Shown piece after piece: positions 36,553-46,910 of a stretch of DNA of 64,000 nucleotides (position 1 is its first letter; every line of letters starts with the position of its first letter). The notes beneath the pieces were generated by a model. That model was not told the origin of the DNA, did not search any database, and worked only from the letters and a program-made list of their open reading frames with translations. Source of the stretch: Vigna angularis (Eukaryota; Streptophyta; Magnoliopsida; Fabales; Fabaceae); assembly GCF_016808095.1 (NCBI RefSeq), contig NC_068974.1, positions 4,774,001 through 4,838,000 of the forward strand, read 5' to 3'. The position numbers were made by a program, and so were the translations under genes.

Positions 36553-36685
36553 TGCTTGCCAAAAGGGAAAACAAGTGAAAACCTCTTTTAAGTCCAAACA
36601 AGTCATATCCACCGCTAGACCACTAGAGATGATACACATGGATTTATTTGGTCCATCTAGAATAAAAATTCTAGGAGGAAATTAC
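36553..36685 (+). pseudogene. copia integrase N-terminus, resumed after the CACTA insertion
   Basis: The frame continues the zinc-binding region of integrase from before the insertion (QKGKQVKTSFKSKQVIST, then LEMIHMDLFGPSRIK and GGNYY), ending where the second CACTA MITE inserts. One copy of the TGC duplication has to be removed for the two sides to read through, which supports the insertion model. Confidence 0.85.
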
Positions 36686-36688
36686 TAT

Positions 36689-37550
36689 CACTAGTACAAA
36701 AACAATGTATAACGTCACGCGTTCAAGGTCTAACCATTGAATAGCAAACGTTAAAAATGACCGATGGCATTTTTGTAAATAAATGCAATTATTAAACTTC
36801 GTTTAGAATTGTAATTCGACGTAAAAGGATATAAAACGTCGAATGCCCCAACGTTAGACATTAAAAGGTTAGTGAATTCAATAAAAATTTGAGCGGGAGA
36901 TTGAAAATTCATTCACTTTATATTAGCGAACGAAGTTTTACGACCATCACATGTAATCTTTCTTTCATTTGATACAAATGCATGTTAATTAATTAATTTA
37001 TGTATGATTTTCGCTTGTTTTGACCGATTATTTTCGTGCTCTTGTCCTTCATAAGCGCATTCTGCTTTCTCTGTCACTGGTGACGACACTTTATTCCGAT
37101 GAACCCACCTTTTGAAGGTTACTTTTCGTTTTGAAGAACTTATTTGTTGAACTTGTTTGTTGTTGTTTGATTGAACTTGTTTGTTGTTATTGTTTGATTG
37201 AACTTGTTTGTTGTTGGTTATTGTTGTTTGTTGCTACACTATACATTCATAGTTCTTGCTTTATAAAATATCAAAAACTAAAATTTGTTGTTTTTCTACT
37301 TTTCAAGTCTTGTAGAGTTGTAAAAAAGGATCACAATTAATTAAAAAAAACAAAAAAAATTTATTAACGTCTTATATTGACAAAATTCGACGTTAAGTTA
37401 ACGTCGTATATTGACAAAATTCGTCGTTAATTTAACGTCGAGTTTTTTAAATTCGACGTCAATTTAAGGACTCCATATATGACATCGTTCGCGAATTCGT
37501 CGTTAAAAACCCAAAAATATTCAATGTTGTACGCAATTTTTGTACTAGTG
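36689..37550. mobile_element. Second CACTA MITE, 862 bp
   Basis: The ends are CACTAGTACAAAAA on both sides (right one reverse-complemented), with TSD TAT (36686-36688 and 37551-37553). Subterminal regions are packed with AACGTC / GACGTTA words. The interior has GTTTGTTGTT-type repeats (37140-37220). No transposase. Confidence 0.88.
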
Positions 37551-37583
37551 TATAAACTTGTACTAAGGGCTATATTTCTAACA

Positions 37584-37840
37584 CCAGGGTTTTTCTACCA
37601 CATGATTAGAAATTTTTGCTACCCTAAATCCTTATATGGTGCTGCCGAATCAGCTAACCTGAGCAAAAATTATGATTGTTATTGAAATAATTTTTAAACT
37701 TCGGACAAACCTCAACGTTTTAAATAATTTTTGCTACCCTAAATCCTTATATGGTACTGACACGTGATTTGAAAATTTTTTCAATCTTAAATCCTTATAT
37801 AATACTATTGAATCGACTAACTAGAGCAAAAGTTACATAT
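37584..37840. repeat. ~180-bp tandem array, right part
   Basis: Resumes the array broken by copia: GGTTTTTCTACCACATGATT, CCCTAAATCCTTATAT and AATTTTTAAACTTCGGACAA occur in the same order. One unit is rearranged. Confidence 0.8.
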
Positions 37841-38940
37841 TTTGTCAGTGTCCCATTTATCTGTAATTTTCTAACCCGTTACATCTATTCTTCACTGATA
37901 TCTTTTGCCACACTTATTTAATATTCTTTTATTAATTCTTTATTAGGTACAAGTTAACTTGTGTAGTGTATATTTGATACAATGATTAAATCATTTATTT
38001 GATATCGTATTCATTATTTAAATTATGTATGTTTTATTTCCAAAGTAGATTGTCATTGCTAGATGATAAAAGTGAAGAACTATTGTTGCAAGAGTTTTCT
38101 ATTTCAAAATTCTTTTATTATTTGGATAGTCAAAGCAAGGATTCAATCTTTATGATTTTATTTTTTGGTACAGAATAATCTTTATGGCTGTAATTCTTTT
38201 TGTTTCGTGGATCTACCAACTTAGGGATTTCTGCGAAAACTAATTCTCATTTGGTAACACTTCGCCCAAACAACTGTTGAGTAACTATAAAATTGTGACC
38301 ACTCTTCAAATGTTGTTAACACATGCCTAAACTTAAAAGATATTTTCACAAGAATCCTGAAGTTGTAGTTTCATTTGTATTTCAAACCTTAAGAGATTAA
38401 AAGTCTCTGATTTCTATTTATATATGACTTGGAAAATTCAGTTGTGGACCAATCTTTTATTTGGTAACTTTTCCTTTGCAGTGGAAAATTCAACTGTCTC
38501 CAGAAAAATTTTCCTTGCAATAAGTTTGACTTTAACCTAATTTTACTGTGACTGAAGGATTTCTATGCCTTCCTTTTTCATTACTTAGAAAAGAAATAGG
38601 ATAAAATGTGTTTTAGGTCACTCAATATTTGGTTAAGATTGGTTTTAGTCCTTACCATTTAAAAAAGGTGCTTTGATCCTTTCATCTTCTAACATATGGT
38701 GAATCTGTCCTTGCTCAAATTAGAATGCATTACGGGATCAAAGACGAAATTCATCATATTTCCATAAATACAGGATCCAAAACTTTAAAATGTATAGTCT
38801 GACACCATATCTAAACCAACCTAAATTACACTTAACTCAAAGAAAGGAGGCTCTATCTGAAGTCAATGTTGTTATTTAATGCTTCTTTTCACCCATTGAT
38901 CAGTTTCTTATCTATGATTTTATGCATATTCTGACTTTGC
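37841..38940. other. Spacer, no gene seen
   Basis: AT-rich. It may include decayed upstream introns or exons of the receptor-kinase pseudogene that follows, but I could not recognise any. Confidence 0.4.
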
Positions 38941-39471
38941 AATCACATATGAAAGGGAGAATGAGACACTTGGTCCTACTACACACTTTGTTATTGATAC
39001 GAGTAGATGGGCTGTTAGTACCGTTGGATTATTTATGGGTAGTAATTATTGGTCTATCGAGAAAAAGGTTTACTCTAAAGATAAAAACACCAATAAAATC
39101 TGAGTCCAACTACATAAAAGATTAATACTACTATATTTTACAAAACTTTAAAATAATAAGTTAATGGGTCTTTCACCTTTGTATAGTGTTCTATTTTCAC
39201 ATTTTTATCTAATATGGGACTTGAATTCGAACTTGGATTCTCAATCGTAGTAAGTATACGCACAAGATGTCTGTCTAATCAATTCAGTAACACTATGAAT
39301 TCCGAGCTCTTCCAAACAGCACGAATTTCTCCTTCATCATTAAGATATTATGGCTTGGGGCTGGAAAATGGATTTTACAACATCACCCTTCAATTTGCAG
39401 AAACAGCTATTCAGGATTCTGCTACAACATGGGAAAGTCTTGGGAGACGAGTCTTTGATATATACATTCAG

Positions 39472-40355
39472 GTAGTTTTGTACTTAATAAAATGCTTGGA
39501 AAATCATAGATGATAGTGCAACAATAATGACAATGAGTATCATCTGCTTGTACATCTACCCAGTGTGTTAATACCATCTGCTTGTGTTCTCTCATTTATG
39601 GAAATTAGTACAATAATAACACATTCCATAAACCAGGTATCAAAAAGGAGATGATTTATATTTGAGAGTCTAAAACTAAATATTTTTTCTATTTGCAAGT
39701 ACTAATAGCTAATATTTAACCATTTTCTTACAATATTAGTGTATTTGTACACATGTATGTATGGAGAAACTTCCTAATGGACAAATAGCTAATTTTGTCT
39801 AACAAGTTACAATCCAACTCTCACTTAAGACCAAGTGTTTATAAAGTATCGCGTCTCTGTAACAGATTTTTTTTCGATGTTGTGTTTTGGTGAAGAGAAA
39901 AGTCTTCATTAAGTATTTAAGATGCCATCGATCACCTTGAAATTTCTACTAAAGAATATTAGGATTTGGCCGTTATTGTAATGATTTAAGGTCATGTGCA
40001 TTGTTCTTAGGTTACATTGGCTGGATGAGAAATGGTAGGAAAGGAAAGTTTTTTCTGCTGATTTTTTTAATTATCTAATTAAATATAATTTCATCTTCAC
40101 TGAGCATATTTCCTCTTTTGTACAAATAAAATTTGTAGAACGCAGTTATGTTTTATGTTAAATATTTTGAATCCATGTTGTGTAGTTGGAAACTCTCAAA
40201 ACAGGTTATCAAATCCAATCTGGTTCGACTCACCATCGGTTAGTCACTTAGTGGGTTAACTCAATCTGATTTACTTATTAGTGAGTTGAAAAATTTGAAC
40301 CCAACTCAACCCACTATAGATTAGTGAATTAAACGGGTTGGTTGACTAGCTCATT
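39472..40355. other. Intron-like sequence of the RLK pseudogene, left of the CACTA element
   Basis: Non-coding. From about 40190, repeated words like AACCCAACTCAACCCA suggest an older small repeat, continued right of the CACTA element at about 45380-45590 (CCAGCTCACCACAGTTCAAC). Confidence 0.4.
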
Positions 40356-40499
40356 CACTACAAGAATCGCGCTTATTACCGGCGGAACATTATCGAAGGA
40401 TTTTTGGCCGTCGGTAAAACTGAATTACCGAAGGCCTTGGAAAGCATTACCGAAGGTGTGTGTTGATTTAATTTAGCGAGGGTGTTTAGCCGTCGATAA

Positions 40500-40930
40500 G
40501 TGGCTTGACTTAAGCATTTGGGCGTATTGGAGGAGTTTGTCTCCAATTTCGTGACACTCGAATCCCTATTGGTGCCCCAATTAGAAATTTCCCTTTCGTC
40601 CTTTGCTTCCATTCTCGCCCTCTCCCTTCGCGTTTATCTCCCTCTCCCTTGGCGTTTATCCGTACTAGCGGTCGTTGGCGTTGTGTGCCGATATCGTTGA
40701 CAGCATAACCTTGGTGGGTGGTTGGGGTTGTTTGTTTGGTTAGGGTTCTTCGAAACGTTGTCGGTGTTGTGGTTGGGGTGGTGGTTCGTGGTGTGCGCTT
40801 CAGGCTGTTGCGGCGGCAGGGGTGCTGATTCGTGGTTGTTGGCGTGTGTAAGTCATTGCGGTGAAGCCAAGGTTGGTTGTTGCGTTGAGAGCTCGCAGTC
40901 TTCCTTCGATCATTCTGGAGTGTGAGGTAA
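40500..40930 (+). other. GC-rich cargo segment of the CACTA element
   Basis: Markedly richer in G+C than the surroundings, with open but unrecognised frames on both strands. It ends near a GTAAGG donor-like site at about 40926. It looks like a captured 5' exon or leader of a host gene; identity unknown. Confidence 0.35.
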
Positions 40931-41439
40931 GGTCTTTGTTTTAGAACGCGTCCTCAATAAATTGTTTGCCCAGTTCATGCCTATATGTGTGGAATGTGTT
41001 TTGTGTTTATGGATATTTTATAAATTGTTTGTGTTTCGCGTGGTTAAGCAGGTCTGATGTTCATTTATTGATGAATGGGCATGTGTCTAGAGTTAAATAA
41101 GAATGATTCTATGGAGTGAAGTAAGTTAAATTGAATCTGGTTAAGCTGTAAATGAACATGATAACGTAGTTACTAAATTATTCTGACTATGTCCTTCACT
41201 GTGTTAACTAATTAACATGTGTATTAGGTAAGGGAGGGGTTGGGTTCATGATAAATCCTGATTAACAGGGGTTTCATTAAATGAAATGGGGCTGTTTTGG
41301 GAAGTACGATAAAACTGAATGAAGTCTTATAATTGTTTCTTTACTGGTTGTCATAAACCAGTGGCTGCACTATCAACTCAACATTAAAAATGTTTCTCTT
41401 CATTTGAAACATTCCCTTTCTCTAACTTTTTCATCTCCA

Positions 41440-42010
41440 CCTTTGGTAGTGAATTCTGGTTTTGAATCCTATAATGCTGATGAGATAATTCTGCTGCCAT
41501 ATGTGTTTCAGTCAATAATTTAGAAGCAACTTCTGCTACTTTTTTTTGTTAATTTCTTTTGCCCTCTTTGACGCTGCTTTGTCAGCTCATTCTCCACTGC
41601 TCTGTTTGCTGCTTCAGCCATCTCAGCCCTTTTGAAGACTTCTTGTGTTTCATTTTTCATATCCTCTTGGGTTTCCTCTAACCTTTTTAGAACTTAATTT
41701 TCACTCACCTTTGTAGCTTCCACCTCTGCTTTGGCAGCATCCAATTTCATATCTGCTAATTTATCAGACTCCTCAACCTTATGAACTAAGGACTTAAAAT
41801 CCTCCCCTGATATGTTGAACAACACTTGCCTCAACTGTTTTTGCTACCTCTACTTCTTTCAATGCTGCTTTGAGCTTTATTTGGGCATCTTCTAAAACAA
41901 GTTCAGTGACTGCAACTTGCATCTTCAATTGTGCAGCCTCATTCTTCTAGTCTTGTGTTTCTTCCCTTGCATTTTCAGTTTCAGTGAACAACTAGTTCAA
42001 TTTCCAAATC
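41440..42010 (-). pseudogene. WEB-family-like coiled-coil fragment in the CACTA element
   Basis: Minus-strand patches: EAAQLKMQVAVTELVLEDAQ, IKLKAALKEVEVAKTVEASV, then after a frame change EDFKSLVHKVEESDKLADMK and RAEMAEAANRAVENELTKQR. The RAEMAEAA-RAVE-EL-RQR motif and the long Ala/Glu/Lys coiled coil resemble plant WEB (DUF827) proteins linked to chloroplast photorelocation. Stops interrupt it. The parent assignment is from memory of the motif and needs a search. Confidence 0.5.
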
Positions 42011-42784
42011 ATTTCCTCTTATGCACCTCTAGCTTTTGATTCTTTTACAAATGTTGCTATACTTTGAACTTAACCATTTCAACAAGATTTAAATATCAAC
42101 ACAAACTTGTTTGAGGTGCTAATGGACACTAATTCAAAATGTCACTTTTGCAACATTCAATTATGCAGAAAATTAACAGAACCTCATCACCAATTCTGAG
42201 TTTTAGGAATTCAAATGACTGGTTAACAATACAAAAGACTCAAAGAACTTTGAACTAACTGAACTAAGCTAAAAAAGGTGCAACCAAGTATGAAGAGAGC
42301 ATAAATGAACTTACAAAGAAATTTAGCACAATGAAAAACTAATTATAAGACCAAAAGAAGCATGATTCAGATTTGAGAATTTAATTTCTTGGGAGAATTG
42401 AATGAGAATCTGCACATATCAAGTTTCTGAATAGTTTCTTCCAATCAATGTAAAAGTATTGCACAAAAAATGGTTATCTCTTAGCGTAGAATGACAACAC
42501 CCATATTAGCCTTAGTTTCCTAAATAGCTATTTTCTTATGTAAGTTAGCAATGTGGGCACCCTTTGGAATACTGTTATTTCCAACGTGCCTTTATAGATG
42601 TAAATTCCCTTCTTTTCTAGAGTAAGATTCAATCTTTAGTTGGAAGAAAATTGAACTGTTAAATAAATTAGAGAATGTTTTTTGTTTATTCTAGATCAAT
42701 GGATAAGTTCTTTTAATTACTTGGTACATTTTATTCAAAGTATTGTAGTTTGAAACTTGAACAACTACATAAATTATCTTTAAA

Positions 42785-43987
42785 ATGATAACAGTAATAG
42801 GTATATTTTGTATCCTTGATATTGTTGTTTGGATGTCTACACACACTCACATTTTAGATTCAGCATTTTCCATTGAACATATTGACATACCTTATGCTGT
42901 TTTAGAGTTATGTGCTGATTTTGACATCATTCCAGTTGATGATAGCTTCACAGTAGGTGTTCATTTAGCTGCTGATTTGATAGATGCTAGTGAGGTTATT
43001 TTTGAGGAGCCGGTACATGTTGATTTTAAATTTGAGCTTCATATCTGTTTGGGTGAGGTACAAACTAGCTTTGATAATCTTATGCATGAGAAACCCTTGC
43101 CAGATATTCTTGCTGTTATACTTGATTGTACTGAAAAGCTGGATGAAATTTGTGTTGTAGAACATATTGATATTTCTGATGATTTTTATAATGTGTGCAT
43201 TGGTCTGGACAACAATTTTGAGGATAGCTTTATGGACTGTGTTGAGTTAACTATGAATTCTGTTGTTATTACTAAGGAAGAGCCAACACAGGTGTTGTTT
43301 AACCTTGAAATTCTAGTTGTCTTATTTGAGTTTCCTTTGCAGTTTAGCTCATTTGATTGCCTATGCATAGATCCTTTAGAGCCTGTTGTTAACACTGCAG
43401 TAGTTATTGATTCTAAGACTCTCAGAGCACCATTTGAGATTGAACGTATCCATAACCCTACTGTTTGCACTGATAATATTTGTCCCACCTTTGATGCATT
43501 GGTTCTTCATGAAAATGATCTTGATTTCACTTTTAACAAAGCTGAAATGTTTGATGATTCATTGATGAACATTGACTTTGATTTTTCTGTTGCAGCTGAC
43601 ATGACTAATATTGCCACTCATCCAAAGGAAGCTGCAGACACAAAGGAAGTGGTGATGGATGCAAGAGAAGGTATACATGATGCTCAAAGAGCCTGGAATT
43701 TGCAGAATCAACAGCAAAGGCATGAGGAGATCTGGTTGCTGCAGCTGGAAGCATTGAATGGAGAACTGATGATGCTAAAGCAGAGAGCTGGGAAGGAGCT
43801 AAGGAACATCTTGGCTGACAATGGAGAAAATCCAATAAGCTCTTTCTTTTCCCTTCTTTTAAATAGTAGTTATAGGTCTTTTATAGTAGTTTACATAGCT
43901 TTAAGTAGCATAATAAATAGTAGGATAAATAATATGTTGTTTTTCATAAAAATAAAAAGAATTAACTTTGATTTGTGGCCAATCTGA
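42785..43987 (+). CDS. 400-residue acidic ORF, probably retroelement-derived
   Basis: Longest uninterrupted frame in the window, starting ATG. Residues 1-300 are acidic and hydrophobic with loose internal repetition (EHIDIP..., EHIDISDD...). Residues 300-350 form a Gln/Glu-rich coiled coil (EGIHDAQRAWNLQNQQQRHE, WLLQLEALNGELMMLKQRAG). The last ~45 residues look like translated non-coding sequence. About 170 bp downstream (44150-44195) lies CACATTGAGGGCAATGTG, then AAGTGTGGGGGTGAGGGG, the polypurine-tract neighbourhood of Tat/Athila retroelements. I therefore read it as the extra 3' ORF of such an element, resident in the CACTA. I do not recognise a domain. A host origin cannot be excluded. 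Confidence 0.5.
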   Translation: MITVIGIFCILDIVVWMSTHTHILDSAFSIEHIDIPYAVLELCADFDIIPVDDSFTVGVHLAADLIDASEVIFEEPVHVDFKFELHICLGEVQTSFDNLMHEKPLPDILAVILDCTEKLDEICVVEHIDISDDFYNVCIGLDNNFEDSFMDCVELTMNSVVITKEEPTQVLFNLEILVVLFEFPLQFSSFDCLCIDPLEPVVNTAVVIDSKTLRAPFEIERIHNPTVCTDNICPTFDALVLHENDLDFTFNKAEMFDDSLMNIDFDFSVAADMTNIATHPKEAADTKEVVMDAREGIHDAQRAWNLQNQQQRHEEIWLLQLEALNGELMMLKQRAGKELRNILADNGENPISSFFSLLLNSSYRSFIVVYIALSSIINSRINNMLFFIKIKRINFDLWPI

Positions 43988-44149
43988 ATAAGTTCTTTTC
44001 CTCTTTAGTTTTATAGTTTTACTTTTAAGTCTTGTTTCTATTCTTGTTCAGTTGTTGTTCTTTTTGTGTTTTTCAGTTTCTATTCTTGTACATATTTGTT
44101 GCTGTTTGATCTGAGTATGTTTTTGTTTATTAGAAAACCTTACTCACTC

Positions 44150-44830
44150 ACACATTGAGGGCAATGTGCCTCTTAAGTGTGGGGGTGAGGGGTTGTAGTT
44201 AAAATTTTTGCTTTTACTTTGATAGATGTGTTTAGTACCTGTTTTAGTAATAAAATAGGGGTATTTTTTTCTGAACTGTTTTTCTCTTAGTTTAGGTTTG
44301 GTTTGGTTTATAAATCCCTAGAGTAGTTTACTATTCTTGCTTTAGTTTATAAATACTTACTCTTGTTACTGATATGTTTTAGTTTAGTTGTTAGTTTTGT
44401 TGATAATAGTTTTTAGGTCTTTTAAAGTTCATTCATTTTCTGGTTTATGTTGTTTTAGCTTACATTCTTTTGCTGTTTTTGAATCTATTTTAGAACTTCT
44501 TTTAGGTCACTTTTCTTTGCTCTTTTAAAGTTCATTCATTTTCTGGTTTATGTTGTTTTAACTTAGGTTCTTTTGCTGTTTTTGAATCTATTTTAGAACT
44601 TCTTTTAGGTCACTTTTCTTTGCTTATTTCTATTATTTTCTCTTCCTTTATAGTTACTTGTTCTGTTTTAAGCTCTTGATTAGTTTCATGCTTTGTTTCA
44701 AGTTTTCAATTAGGATTTTGTTCATAATTAGGTTCTGTTTTCTTTCTATTACTGTTTTAAAACTGTTTTGAATCTGTTTAGCTTTCTTTTTGTCAATTCT
44801 CTATTCTGGTTATATTGCATATGTCAATTC
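44150..44830 (+). mobile_element. Athila/Tat-type polypurine tract and LTR-like tail
   Basis: A GTGGGGGTGAGGGG purine tract at about 44179-44192 is followed by T-rich ORF-free sequence, as at a 3' LTR. It contains a 103-bp tandem duplication. No second LTR was found, so the boundaries are uncertain. Confidence 0.4.
44419..44624. repeat. 103-bp tandem duplication
   Basis: Two near-identical copies starting TTTTAAAGTTCATTCATTTT at about 44419 and 44522, differing at two or three bases. Confidence 0.85.
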
Positions 44831-46320
44831 TGGTTATAAACTGCACCATAATTGGTTACTGGACAGCAGAAAAATCGCCCTTCGGAAATTACCGAAGGCT
44901 TTTGGCCCTCGGTAATTACCGAAGGGCTAAAGCCCTCGGTAAATGTTAGCGACAAGGGATTTACCGAGGGCTCTTTGGCCGTCGATAAGCCTTCGGTAAT
45001 TACCTTTTACCGACGGTTTTGGGCTGTTTCCGAGGGCTTCTGGCCTTCGGTAATACCCTTCTTTTTTGTAGTGATTTAACTACAAGTTTTTCTTTTTTTA
45101 TTAAAAAATAATAAAAAAATTTCTAATTCAAATATAAATAATGGGGAATATTCTTAAATTAGATTTATGATCAATCCAACATAAGATTTTATTCACACAA
45201 AGATATCACAAAATTTCTTCAACAAAATATTTAATAACTTCATAGTTATTCAAATTTGATTTTGTATAAAAATTGAGATACTAAGTATAGATTTGTGGAT
45301 TTTTCATGTTGTATAATTATTCCATACAAACATAATTTCACTCGACCTTCCATTCCAATATTTTGTAAAATGACTAATCTAACAAAAAATATTTATTAGA
45401 AAAATTAGGTGGATTGGTGAGGTAACCCAGCTCACCACAGTTCAACCCAGATGAATCAGATTCTTAGTGAATAAAGATCAAAATTAGTCTATATTAAAAT
45501 TTAAAAAAAAATTAAACTCAATCCGACTCAAACTTGTGATGGATTAGGTTAGATCACGGGTTCCAACCTATTTTAATCATACTATTTGGACAAAAAAAAT
45601 TTATCCTTTGAGTCTCTCTTTTCTTTCCTTTTATTCTACTTTCATTTTGCTTTTCCATTTGAATATTCTAGGGGAATCTTGTTTTGAAAGATTTTGACAT
45701 AAAAAAGGAAGCTGGGGGCATGTCATGCAGAGCTTTCCAAAGGCAATTTAGGTTTGAAGTGACAGAAAACTATATTGAAATCCATCTCTTTTGGGCTGAA
45801 AGGGGACTTGTTGCATACCAGCTCAAGGTACTTATGGGCCCTTGATTCAAGCCATCCATGCTATCCCAGGTAAAACTACAGAAGAAAAAAAAAAGTAGGC
45901 AATTCAGTTGTTTAACTACTAACCTTTAACAATAATGTTTAATCTCTTGTCAGTAAAATATTCAAAATTTGTATTTTTGATTTTGATAGAGTGTACCTGT
46001 ATTCTACAGATTTAACGATTGCTTCTGATTTTGAATTAGCAAGACAAATATCCGACAAGCATAATATGAAGTACTTTTCTTCTGAAGATGTATGCTGATA
46101 GTAATTGAGTCGTGTTAATGCTAGCAAAATGAATTTAGGATTCCCTCCTCTTTGACACCAACAATTTGTGCATTCAACATTCAAAAACATGTTTATCATT
46201 TTAGAAAACAACCTCTTAATGGATCTGGTGGACCCTAGACTTTCAGAATTCAATGAGAAAGAAGTAAATCGTGTTCTGGGAATAGCACTTCTGTGCACTC
46301 AAACATCACCAGACCATTAA

Positions 46321-46652
46321 TTATTTGTTGTAATTGATAGATTTTCTGGAATTTAGAGTGTGAGATGCATTTAATCCATTCTGGAGATTAACCTTCAAAG
46401 TGTTAAAATTTTCATGATTTTGGAAACTATATTCCTTGAAAATTGTAACACCAAATTCTAGAATTGAAAGTAAAGAAAGAACAAGCACGAAAAGTTGAAA
46501 CCAGAAATTAAACATTTGAAAACTTGATTATATTTATAGTTTCCTTACAAAAATGCTTTTAATTTTAGTTCCTATTTTACTTTATTGTTTATTTATGTCC
46601 TTTTCAAATTTTTGTTGTTGTTGCTCTTCCCAGTTAATTTTCTTCATCAAAC

Positions 46653-46715
<63 letters not shown>

Positions 46716-46901
46716 TCATAATAACATTACCACATGTCAAAAATATTGTTAAAAGTATTCATGAATAAATGATGTCATCATGTACAAAAACATAATTTTT
46801 GAATGAAAATTTTAGTTTTATTTTAACATAATTTTTCTTATTTATATTTAATTTTATATCATATTTATTTTTAAAAGTAAAATAGTAATTATTTAATTTT
46901 A
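46321..46901. other. Spacer with AAT microsatellite
   Basis: No gene seen. Contains the (TAA)n run described separately. Confidence 0.5.
46654..46714. repeat. (TAA)n microsatellite, about 20 units
   Basis: Uninterrupted trinucleotide run; it creates a false poly-Asn frame. Confidence 0.95.
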
Positions 46902-46910
46902 TTTATTAAA

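Larger units (their letters stand above)
28640..37583 (+). mobile_element. Ty1/copia element (nested host of four insertions)
   Basis: 5' LTR 28640-29944 (TGTTGATAGG ... TTCTAACA), primer site TGGTATCAAAGCTTGG at 29947 (tRNA-Met type), gag and the N-terminal part of pol to 36685. The element then jumps to the last ~25 bp of the 3' LTR (ATATTTCTAACA, ending 37583). The flanks are CTAGG (28635-28639) and CCAGG (37584-37588), a 5-bp TSD with one change, both inside the 180-bp array. Reverse transcriptase, RNase H and most of the 3' LTR are deleted. It is interrupted by CACTA elements at 31544-36552 and 36689-37550. Confidence 0.85.
40356..45073. mobile_element. CACTA element with ACCGAAGG subterminal repeats, 4718 bp
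   Basis: The ends are CACTACAAGAATCG (left) and, reverse-complemented, CACTACAAAAAAGAAGG (right). TSD ATT is at 40353-40355 and 45074-45076. Many ACCGAAGG / CCTTCGGT words occur in both orientations at 40375-40460 and 44875-45055. No CACTA transposase is recognised. The cargo includes a GC-rich segment (40500-40930), a WEB-like coiled-coil fragment (minus, 41440-42010), and retroelement-type sequence with a 400-residue ORF (42785-43987). Confidence 0.88.
38946..46320 (+). pseudogene. Malectin-domain LRR receptor-like kinase, decayed and interrupted
   Basis: Collinear plus-strand pieces of a membrane receptor kinase. Malectin exon A at about 38946-39038 reads YERENETLGPTTHFVIDTSR. Exon B at 39288-39471 reads MNSELFQTARISPSSLRYYG...NGFYNITLQFAET...SLGRRVFDIYIQ. 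Exon C at 45672-45869 reads GNLVLKDFDIKKEAGG...NYIEIHLFWAERG, then a frameshift before YGPLIQAIHAIP. Kinase pieces follow: about 46005-46060 (DLTIASDFELARQISD, where DFE replaces DFG) and 46204-46320 (DLVDPRLSEFNEKEVNRVLG...IALLCTQTSP, stop). LRRs, transmembrane segment and most of the kinase are missing. A 4.7-kb CACTA element sits in the intron between exons B and C. Parent resembles At1g53430-type RLKs. Confidence 0.8.

Noticed and set aside
46553..46768. ORF with a poly-Asn run
   Set aside because: Created by the (TAA)n microsatellite.
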